Source: UBA7067 sp051880615 (lineage in GTDB: Bacteria > Bacillota > Clostridia > Oscillospirales > Acutalibacteraceae). From it: a stretch of 64,000 nt of DNA. The notes under the pieces are model-generated. The model was not told where the DNA came from, did no database searches, and saw only the letters and a list, made by a program, of their open reading frames with translations. Of this stretch, positions 58,105-64,000 are shown one piece after another (the first letter of the stretch is position 1; each line of letters starts with the position of its first letter). The position numbers and the translations under genes were made by a program. Where the stretch lies: positions 62,001 to 126,000 of the forward strand of contig JBJEOH010000028.1 in the NCBI GenBank assembly GCA_051880615.1, given 5' to 3'.

Positions 58105-58226
58105 AAAAAACGAAAAGGCTCAATCCTTGCGGAAGATTGAGCCTTTTCTTACTTTTAGTTTGAGGGGTACATTGAGGAGGGTAGAACATTTGTACTCTGA
58201 CGGTGCGGCTCCGTCCTTTTGAGTAC
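58105..58226 (-). ncRNA. Candidate small RNA with C-rich, anti-Shine-Dalgarno-like seeds
   Basis: Read on the minus strand, a -10-like TATACT (58233-58238) is followed 6 nt later by a hairpin GTACTC...GAGTAC with an inner GACGG/CCGTC stem (58192-58226). Next comes an unpaired stretch with CTACCCTCCTC and ACCCCTC, and last a strong terminator (AAAAGGCTCAATC / GATTGAGCCTTTT, then CGTTTTTT). This is the layout of a trans-acting regulatory RNA. CCCTCCTC could pair with GGAGG ribosome sites. The -35 is weak and no protein gene fits. Confidence 0.5.
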
Positions 58227-58359
58227 GATTAAAGTATAAAATTTAATTGTGAATACGCTATTAATAATCCTTTAAGATTGAAAGAAAGATTTGTGAATAA
58301 TGTTGAGATTTTCATCGAATTTTAGTTTTTGATCGAATATGGTGTAGGGTGTTGTCCCC

Positions 58360-58388
58360 TTTACTTTCGTTCTTTATTGTGATAAAAT
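58360..58388 (+). promoter_or_regulatory. Predicted promoter of proB-proA
   Basis: TTTACT (58360-58365), 17 nt, TAAAAT (58383-58388), about 33 nt before the proB start. Confidence 0.6.
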
Positions 58389-58421
58389 TTCATATATACA
58401 TATTTGAAATGAGGAAGTCAT

Positions 58422-59207
58422 ATGGGAGAGAAAATTGTTGTAAAGGTTGGAACTTCGACACTTACATACGAAAACGGCAGGCTGAATTTGCGCCGTATGG
58501 AGAATTTGTGCAAGATACTGTGTGATTTGCAGAACAGGGGAAATAAAATCCTGCTCGTAAGCTCAGGTGCTATCGGCGTTGGTATGGGCAAGCTTGCGCT
58601 GCCAAACCGCCCGAAGGAAACAAAGCAGCTTCAGGCGCTTGCGGCTGTAGGACAGTGTGAGCTTATGTTTATGTATGACAAGTTTTTCGGCGAGTACAAC
58701 CACACGGTGGCTCAGATACTGCTGACGAAGCATGTTGTCGAAACAGAGCATAAGCAGAACAATGTTATCAATACGGTTGAAACACTGTTTGATATGAATA
58801 TACTGCCGATAGTAAACGAAAACGACACGGTTGCTATTGATGAGCTGCCCGGCGAGAATTTCGGCGATAATGATATGCTCTCGGCGATGGTCGCTTCAAT
58901 GATCAAGGCGGACAGACTTGTTATACTGTCTGATATTGACGGGCTATACGACAAAAACCCCAAGCAGTTTCCTGATGCAAGGCTGATAACCTCAATTCCG
59001 AAGATTGATGAAAAGATATTTGAAATGGCGGCTGACGGCGCAGGCTCAAACAGAGGAACAGGCGGAATGAAAACAAAGCTGAGTGCCGCTCTTCATGCGA
59101 CAAACGCAGGAATAACCTGTAGTATTATAAATGGCTCAAGACCCGAAAACCTTTATGACCTGATTGAAAATAACGGAGTAGGAACAACCTTTGCTCCGCA
59201 GAAATAA
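58422..59207 (+). CDS. proB: Glutamate 5-kinase
   Basis: ProB (261 residues) phosphorylates glutamate, the first step to proline. The amino-acid kinase fold shows IVVKVGTSTLTYENG at the N-terminus, LVSSGAIGVGMGKL, and the nucleotide site NENDTVAI with FGDNDMLSAMVA and GTGGMKTKLSAA. It lacks the C-terminal PUA domain of E. coli ProB, a common short form. It starts MGEKIVVKV after AATGAGGAAG and is 17 nt upstream of proA. Confidence 0.95.
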   Translation: MGEKIVVKVGTSTLTYENGRLNLRRMENLCKILCDLQNRGNKILLVSSGAIGVGMGKLALPNRPKETKQLQALAAVGQCELMFMYDKFFGEYNHTVAQILLTKHVVETEHKQNNVINTVETLFDMNILPIVNENDTVAIDELPGENFGDNDMLSAMVASMIKADRLVILSDIDGLYDKNPKQFPDARLITSIPKIDEKIFEMAADGAGSNRGTGGMKTKLSAALHATNAGITCSIINGSRPENLYDLIENNGVGTTFAPQK

Positions 59208-59224
59208 CCGAAGGAGTGACACCA

Positions 59225-60469
59225 ATGACTGTACTTGAACAAATGGGCGCAAAGGCAAAGGCGGCAAGCCGCATACTTGCCGTTGCAGGAAAAATGAAGG
59301 ACGATGCGCTTTTAGCTATAGCAAACGCCTTGAGAAATGAAAGGGAAGCGATAAAGGCGGCTAATGCTATTGATATTGAAAACGGCAGAAAAGCCGGATT
59401 GTCGGAGTCGCTTATCGACAGGCTTCTGCTGACAGACGCAAGAATTGACGGTATGGCGCTTGGCTGTGAGCAGGTTGCCGCACTGCCGGACCCTATCGGT
59501 CAGACTTTGAGCGGAAATGTGCTCGCAAACGGACTTGAGGTGAGAAAGGTAAGAGTGCCGATGGGCGTTATCGGCATTATCTTTGAGGCTCGCCCAAATG
59601 TTACGGCTGACGCCGCGGCGCTGTGCCTCAAGGCAGGCAGTGCGGTTATTCTCAGAGGCGGCAAGGAGGCTATAAACTCAAATATGAGCATTGCCGCGGT
59701 TATGAGAGAAGCGGTAAAAACCGCAGGCTTGCCTGAGGATTCAATTCAGCTTGTCGAGGACACAAGCCGTCAGTCCTCAATAGAGATGATGGGACTGAGC
59801 GAATATCTTGATGTGCTTATTCCAAGAGGCGGCGCCGGACTGATAAGAGCTGTTGTTGAAAATTCAAAGGTTCCTGTTATAGAGACAGGCGTCGGCAACT
59901 GCCATGTTTATGTTGATGAGAGTGCAAATCTTGAAATGGCGGCTGATATTGTGTTCAATGCAAAGACCTCTCGTCCGTCGGTGTGTAATGCGATTGAAAC
60001 GGTACTTGTTCACAAGGCGGTTGCAGATAAGGCTCTGCCGCTTATCAAGGCAAGGCTTGATGAAAAGGGCGTTGAAATTCACGGCTGTGAGAGAACAAGA
60101 GAAATTCTGGGCGAGTGTGTTATTCCTGCAACTGAGGACGATTGGTACACAGAGTATCTCGATTTAAAGCTTGCGATAAGGGTTGTGGACAGTTTGAGTG
60201 ACGCAATGGACCATATTGCAAAATATTCAAGCGGTCACAGTGAATGTGTTGTCACCGAGAATTACGAGAATTCGAGAATATTCACCGCAGGAGTAGACAG
60301 CGCGGCTGTGTATGTGAACGCTTCAACCCGCTTTACAGACGGCGGCGAGTTTGGCTTGGGCGCAGAAATCGGAATTTCTACTCAAAAACTGCACGCAAGA
60401 GGCCCTATGGGACTTAACGAGCTTACCTCGATGAAGTTTATTATCAACGGAAACGGTCAGATAAGATAA
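59225..60469 (+). CDS. proA: Glutamate-5-semialdehyde dehydrogenase
   Basis: ProA (414 residues) reduces glutamyl phosphate to the semialdehyde. The fold is that of aldehyde dehydrogenases. KVRVPMGVIGIIFEARPNVTAD and LRGGKEAINSN are in the cofactor region, the catalytic Cys lies in TSRPSVCNAIET, and the end FGLGAEIGISTQKLHARGPM is conserved. ATG 59225 is 8 nt from AAGGAG; a GTG at 59216 overlaps the ribosome site. Confidence 0.96.
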   Translation: MTVLEQMGAKAKAASRILAVAGKMKDDALLAIANALRNEREAIKAANAIDIENGRKAGLSESLIDRLLLTDARIDGMALGCEQVAALPDPIGQTLSGNVLANGLEVRKVRVPMGVIGIIFEARPNVTADAAALCLKAGSAVILRGGKEAINSNMSIAAVMREAVKTAGLPEDSIQLVEDTSRQSSIEMMGLSEYLDVLIPRGGAGLIRAVVENSKVPVIETGVGNCHVYVDESANLEMAADIVFNAKTSRPSVCNAIETVLVHKAVADKALPLIKARLDEKGVEIHGCERTREILGECVIPATEDDWYTEYLDLKLAIRVVDSLSDAMDHIAKYSSGHSECVVTENYENSRIFTAGVDSAAVYVNASTRFTDGGEFGLGAEIGISTQKLHARGPMGLNELTSMKFIINGNGQIR

Positions 60470-60486
60470 AATTATAAGATAAGTAT

Positions 60487-60540
60487 AAGGCTGAAACAGT
60501 GAACGGTTTAACCGTTGCATTGCTTCAGCCTTCTGTTTTG
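60487..60540 (+). terminator. Terminator after proA
   Basis: AAGGCTGAA pairs with TTCAGCCTT, enclosing the inner palindrome AACGGTTTAACCGTT, followed by CTGTTTTG. Confidence 0.85.
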
Positions 60541-60554
60541 CGGTGCAAGCACCG

Positions 60555-60580
60555 CAGAGTTGAGAGTGGAGTGTGAAGTG
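60555..60580. repeat. CTCTCCACT-type intergenic repeat, copy 6 (inverted)
   Basis: AGAGTTGAGAGTGGAGTGTG is the complement of the family core. It abuts the second copy of the 95-bp repeat. Confidence 0.6.
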
Positions 60581-60670
60581 CCTGTGCGGCATCAGCGCAA
60601 AAGCATAATATAGATAAAATAATTCAAGTCAATGGATTGTGCCGTTTTGATGAAAGTTTTAAAGCTTAAC
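60576..60670. repeat. 95-bp dispersed repeat, copy B (inverted)
   Basis: Inverted match to 16621-16715, about 44 kb apart. Its promoter-like boxes (TTGACT, TATTAT on the minus strand) point toward proA, not toward the next gene. Confidence 0.8.
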
Positions 60671-60739
60671 TATGAAAAACACAAATTCATCATACACATA
60701 TAACAAACAAAAAATCATTAAACTTTCTTGGAAAAAGTG

Positions 60740-60768
60740 TTGACAGAAAGAAGAGAGGATGGTATAAT
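60740..60768 (+). promoter_or_regulatory. Promoter of the sulfhydrylase gene
   Basis: Consensus TTGACA (60740-60745), 17 nt, TATAAT (60763-60768). It gives a leader of about 220 nt before the ATG at 60997. Confidence 0.85.
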
Positions 60769-60852
60769 CAATGCATATCAAACAGGTAGGAAATATAGGG
60801 AATATAGGAAATGCACAGACCCGTTAGAGATTTATATTAGGATGAAGAAACA

Positions 60853-60939
60853 ATGAAAGTGTTATTTACCGCATTACTAAGACAAAATTTCAGGAACGGA
60901 CGAATGTGCCGTTATATCAAAGCATTCGGTCGTACATAA
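60853..60939 (+). CDS. Possible 28-residue leader peptide in the sulfhydrylase leader
   Basis: ATG 60853 opens a 28-residue frame that starts MKVLFTALLRQNFRNGRMCR and ends in TAA at 60937. AGGA lies about 10 nt upstream. It contains one Cys and one internal Met codon, next to each other. Downstream of the second half, CATTCGGTCGT is partly complementary to ACGAATG inside the frame, so its translation could affect leader folding. It may be chance. Confidence 0.3.
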   Translation: MKVLFTALLRQNFRNGRMCRYIKAFGRT

Positions 60940-60996
60940 CCGAAGAAATAAATCTACATCAAAATTTAAATTAGAATTTGAAACGAGGTAAATATA

Positions 60997-62295
60997 ATGA
61001 GCACATTAAACGAAAGAAAATTACATTTTGAAACATTACAGCTTCATGTAGGACAGGAGAGCGCAGACCCGGTAACAGATGCAAGAGCGGTTCCGATTTA
61101 TGCGACAACCTCTTATGTTTTTCACAACAGCCAACACGCCGCAGACCGTTTCGGACTGCGTGACGCAGGCAATATCTACGGCAGATTGACAAACCCAACG
61201 CAGGATATTTTTGAGCGCAGAATTGCAGCTCTTGAGGGCGGCTCAGCGGCTCTTGCGGTTGCTTCGGGTGCAGCGGCTATAACATACACCATTCAGGCTC
61301 TTGCACAGGCAGGCGACAACATTGTAGCTGCAAAGACCATCTACGGCGGTACATACAATCTGCTTGAGCACACACTTCCGGCTTACGGCGTTACAACAAC
61401 CTTTGTTGACCCTAACGAAGATGGCGCTTTTGAAAACGCAATAAAAGAGAACACTAAGGCGCTTTATATTGAAAGCCTTGGCAATCCAAACTCAAATCTT
61501 ATTGATATAAAAAAGGTAGCCGATATTGCACACGCACACAACATTCCGCTTGTTGTTGACAGCACCTTTGCCACACCTTATCTTTTAAGACCGTTTGAGT
61601 ACGGCGCTGACATTGTAGTTCACTCGGCAACAAAGTTTATCGGCGGTCACGGTACAGCTATCGGCGGCGTTATCATAGAAAGTGGCAAGTTTGACTGGGC
61701 GGCATCGGGCAAGTTCCCGCAGTTCAGCGAGCCGAACCCGTCATATCACGGCGCTGTGTTCACACAGGCTGCTCCGGGCGCTGCACTTGTAACATATGTT
61801 CGTGCAATTCTGCTCAGAGATACAGGCGCAACACTCTCTCCGTTCCATGCTTTCATCTTCTTGCAGGGACTTGAAACACTTTCTCTGCGTGTTGAGCGTC
61901 ACGCTGAAAACACAAAAAAGGTTGTTGAATTCCTTGCAAACCATCCGCAGGTTGAAAGCGTAAACCATCCGTCGTTGCCAAGCTCGCCGTATAAAGCGCT
62001 TTATGACGAGTACTTCCCGAACGGCGGCGGCTCTATCTTCACTTTTGAGATTAAGGGTGACGAGGAAACAGCGAAGAAGTTTATCGACAATCTTCAGGTG
62101 TTCTCTCTGCTTGCAAATGTTGCTGATGTTAAGTCGCTCGCAATTCACCCGGCTTCAACAACACATTCTCAGCTTAACGAAGCTGAGCTTGAAGAGCAGG
62201 GCATCAAGCCGAACACAATAAGACTTTCAATCGGCACAGAGCATATCGACGATATTCTCTTTGATTTGCAAGAGGCTTTTGACGCGGTAAAATAA
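60997..62295 (+). CDS. metY: O-acetylhomoserine sulfhydrylase (MetY type)
   Basis: A 432-residue PLP enzyme of the Cys/Met metabolism family, expected to make homocysteine from O-acetylhomoserine and sulfide. It starts FETLQLHVGQESADPVTDAR and carries PIYATTSYVFHNSQHAADRF. The PLP lysine is in HSATKFIGGHGTAIGG, and the C-terminal SIGTEHIDDILFDLQEAF is conserved. GAGGTAAAT precedes the ATG. hom upstream in the window supplies its homoserine. The alternative, O-acetylserine sulfhydrylase activity, cannot be excluded. Confidence 0.93.
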   Translation: MSTLNERKLHFETLQLHVGQESADPVTDARAVPIYATTSYVFHNSQHAADRFGLRDAGNIYGRLTNPTQDIFERRIAALEGGSAALAVASGAAAITYTIQALAQAGDNIVAAKTIYGGTYNLLEHTLPAYGVTTTFVDPNEDGAFENAIKENTKALYIESLGNPNSNLIDIKKVADIAHAHNIPLVVDSTFATPYLLRPFEYGADIVVHSATKFIGGHGTAIGGVIIESGKFDWAASGKFPQFSEPNPSYHGAVFTQAAPGAALVTYVRAILLRDTGATLSPFHAFIFLQGLETLSLRVERHAENTKKVVEFLANHPQVESVNHPSLPSSPYKALYDEYFPNGGGSIFTFEIKGDEETAKKFIDNLQVFSLLANVADVKSLAIHPASTTHSQLNEAELEEQGIKPNTIRLSIGTEHIDDILFDLQEAFDAVK

Positions 62296-62363
62296 GCTGA
62301 GCATACAGAAATATAGCGATATTTCCACTCCTGTAAATTAAAAATACATTTAATCAATTACAA

Positions 62364-62406
62364 CTCCCTGACTAAAGCACCAAGTCAGGGAGCTGCTTCG
62401 TTTTTA
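62364..62406 (+). terminator. Terminator after the sulfhydrylase
   Basis: CTCCCTGACT pairs with AGTCAGGGAG around a 9-nt loop and is followed, after CTGCTTCG, by TTTTT. Confidence 0.7.
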
Positions 62407-62500
62407 GATGTTTTTCTCGGTTAATTAAAATTTACCTTTTCGGAATTTACCTATGCCGACCTTTTTATATCCGAGCTGTTCATATGTGTAGATAAAAATG

Positions 62501-62530
62501 AACCGCTCCTTGATTTGGGAGCGGTTTTGA
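62501..62530. terminator. Terminator between converging genes
   Basis: AACCGCTCC pairs with GGAGCGGTT. TTTT follows on the plus strand and CATTTTT on the minus strand. It serves the minus-strand lipoprotein gene. Confidence 0.75.
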
Positions 62531-62535
62531 CTTGG

Positions 62536-63039
62536 CTATTTTACGCTTTTCTTTACCTCGTCGCCTCTGGCTGTTATTATGCAGTTTGACAATGAAAATG
62601 CACCGTAGCCGCTTGACGAATCAGCCGACAGGCTCGCACCGATTTTGCCCTCAACCTCAAGATAGTCGCCGTCCTTGATAGAGTCGTCGGCGTCTTTAAG
62701 GCTGACTATGTATTTTGTGCCGTTGTTTGTGAGGGTTACGGTTGCAATCTGATAACCGTTGTAGTTTTTGCAATTATATTTTGAAGCCTTGCCGCTGATT
62801 TTATAGGTTGAACCGGCAAGAGTAGCGAAAAAGCTGTTGAGTGTTTCCATATCAACTGCGGTGGCGTTCTTGTCTGTGCCGAGAAGGGTTGATATGTCCT
62901 GCATTTTTGCAGAAAGCTCGTTTGATGCCGATGAGGTCGGACTGCTGTTTTCGCCTGAGCTGTTGCCGCTTGAGCAGCCTGCCATTGTGCCGACAAGCAA
63001 TAATGCGCTGACTAAAAGCGCCGTAACTTTTTTCTTCAT
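62536..63039 (-). CDS. Small lipoprotein with an OB-fold-like domain
   Basis: A 167-residue lipoprotein. The signal peptide ends in the lipobox MAGC (Cys22), followed by a Ser/Asn/Gly-rich spacer. The C-terminal domain (about 80-160) alternates strands, as in YKISGKASKYNCKNYNGYQ, IVSLKDADDSIKDGDYLEVEGKI and LSNCIITA. That pattern is consistent with an OB-fold of the kind found in small clostridial lipoproteins, but I assign no function. ATG 63039 after GGAGG is chosen; the frame extends upstream without a ribosome site. Confidence 0.75.
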   Translation of the reverse strand: MKKKVTALLVSALLLVGTMAGCSSGNSSGENSSPTSSASNELSAKMQDISTLLGTDKNATAVDMETLNSFFATLAGSTYKISGKASKYNCKNYNGYQIATVTLTNNGTKYIVSLKDADDSIKDGDYLEVEGKIGASLSADSSSGYGAFSLSNCIITARGDEVKKSVK

Positions 63040-63175
63040 TATAAATCCTCCGTTTTGCAAGCGCCGAAAAATATCAACGCTCATTTATGTCGTATTATGT
63101 GGGTATTATAACATATTTCTCGAAAAAATAAATCGTTCAAAGGTAAATATTTTAAAAACATTGTAGTGAAACGCA

Positions 63176-64000
63176 TTACTCAAGAAATTCCAGCGTCTTT
63201 TCGTTCATAGCCTCAATATCGGGAACGGAGATTTGCTCTGCGTTTACATTATATTTGCTTTTCATTGTAAGAATTCTCAGCACTGCGTCGTTGAGTCTTT
63301 CCTCGTCAAGCTCTCCATTCTCCACAGCTGAAACAATAGCGTCTATTGTGTTTTGAGCGTTTTCATATTCAAAGCAGACCAGCAGCATATCGCAGCCTGC
63401 GTTTAGCGCCTTGACAGCCGCTTCGTCAGGTGTGTATTGCTCTGAGATTGCGCCCATTGTTAAGTCATCGGTGAACACAACGCCGTTAAAGCCAAGATCG
63501 CCTTTTAAAAGATCGGTGACGATTACTTTTGAAAGGCTTGCCGGGTTGTCGGGGTCAAGCTCACTGCACAAAATGTGAGCCGCCATAATGCCCGGTATGT
63601 CGTTTGCGATTGCCTCCTTGAAGGGAAGCAGCTCCATTTGCTCAAGCTCTGCTTTTGTTTTTGTCACAACGGGCAGACCGTAGTGAGAATCAACATCGGT
63701 GTCGCCGTGACCGGGAAAGTGCTTTGCAACAGCTATTGCTCCGGTTGACATAACTCCGCGCAGTGCTGCAATACCGTAGGTGCAGACCTCGTCGGCGGTT
63801 GTGCCGTAGGCGCGGGTGCCTATAACGGTGTTGTCGGGGTTAGACCAAATATCAAGAACAGGCGAAAAGCCTGTGGATAAACCGAAGGCTTTTATCTGAT
63901 TGCCGAGGTTTTTTCCTGCCAGGTTTGCATAGTCGGTGCTGCCGACAGAGGCAATTTTGTAAGCCGACGGCATACTCAGCACATCGTCAGGCAGGCGTGT
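63176..64000 (-). CDS. Beta-N-acetylhexosaminidase (NagZ-like GH3), partial
   Basis: The C-terminal 275 residues of a glycoside hydrolase family 3 protein, cut by the right edge of the window (the frame is open to base 64000). KHFPGHGDTDVDSH is the NagZ-type catalytic His/Asp loop, and GFNGVVFTDDLTMGAI contains the nucleophile Asp. NagZ removes N-acetylglucosamine from muropeptides in cell-wall recycling. Whether this form is exported depends on the missing N-terminus. Confidence 0.9.
   Translation of the reverse strand, partial: TRLPDDVLSMPSAYKIASVGSTDYANLAGKNLGNQIKAFGLSTGFSPVLDIWSNPDNTVIGTRAYGTTADEVCTYGIAALRGVMSTGAIAVAKHFPGHGDTDVDSHYGLPVVTKTKAELEQMELLPFKEAIANDIPGIMAAHILCSELDPDNPASLSKVIVTDLLKGDLGFNGVVFTDDLTMGAISEQYTPDEAAVKALNAGCDMLLVCFEYENAQNTIDAIVSAVENGELDEERLNDAVLRILTMKSKYNVNAEQISVPDIEAMNEKTLEFLE

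Noticed and set aside
60769..60996. SAM riboswitch before the sulfhydrylase gene
   Set aside because: No SAM-I core (GAG, GCAACC) or other SAM class consensus can be seen in the leader.
62425..62500. A minus-strand frame with YTYEQLGYKKVG, like the end of an acetyltransferase
   Set aside because: About 22 residues with a weak match and no upstream part. Too short to call a pseudogene, though a remnant is possible.
1..64000. CRISPR arrays, insertion sequences, prophage or rRNA genes
   Set aside because: No regularly spaced direct repeats, transposase, integrase, phage structural or rRNA sequence was seen on either strand.

Overview
The window is a stretch of chromosome from a low-to-medium GC Firmicute. 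It is most like a gut or rumen clostridium of the Ruminococcus / Oscillospiraceae type. The evidence is the clostridial gene order (rimP-nusA-ylxR-ylxQ-infB, and a complete type II fatty-acid cluster with FabK and a MarR/FabT regulator), a sporulation gene (spoVAD), Gram-positive sorting signals with class C sortases, a fibro-slime-type surface protein, and the composite intergenic repeats. No phage, insertion sequence or CRISPR array is visible. I cannot name the species from sequence alone.

Layout. 1-4818 (+): transcription/translation operon rimP, nusA, ylxR, ylxQ, infB, closed by a terminator. 4815-10168 (-): a HIT-family pseudogene fragment, then the operon recA-recX-rimO-pgsA-cysS. 10298-16482 (-): trmB, a lipoprotein, a response regulator, a histidine kinase, a DUF1385 membrane protein and prmC, read from one promoter. 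16483-20867: a repeat-rich gap, two D-2-hydroxyacid dehydrogenases, an EamA transporter, a SprT-like metalloprotein and a Nudix hydrolase. 21000-30698 (-): fabT-fabH-fabK-fabD-fabG-fabF-accB-fabZ-accC-accD-accA, which makes malonyl-ACP and elongates it. The promoter carries a palindrome that is a good candidate FabT operator, and no acyl carrier protein gene is present. 30923-37439: a small secreted protein, a class A penicillin-binding protein, and the threonine/lysine branch genes hom-thrB and lysC. 37497-38752: tRNA-Pro(GGG), then three small unrecognised genes behind a strong promoter. 38769-43981 (-): a membrane protein, a PAP2 phosphatase, spoVAD and valS, with a candidate small RNA between the last two. 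44260-46313 (+): a DHHW-family protein and a Nudix protein with an extra N-terminal domain.

46314-55935 (+) is the most distinctive region, a sortase-assembled pilus locus. It has a leader RNA with an intrinsic terminator, a 1579-residue tip-type adhesin, a backbone pilin with a YPKN pilin motif and LPLTG sorting signal, and two class C sortases. The adhesin carries a starch-binding-like module, a split fibro-slime domain, isopeptide domains and an LPIAG sorting signal. 56041-64000: asnB (-), proB-proA (+), a metY-type sulfhydrylase (+) with a long leader, a lipoprotein (-), and the C-terminal part of an NagZ-like glycosidase (-) cut by the window edge. A well-formed candidate small RNA with C-rich anti-Shine-Dalgarno-like stretches lies between asnB and proB.

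Across the window, intergenic gaps share a repeat family. It comprises six CTCTCCACT-type tracts next to gene ends, and one element of about 95 bp present in two inverted copies 44 kb apart that carries promoter-like boxes.
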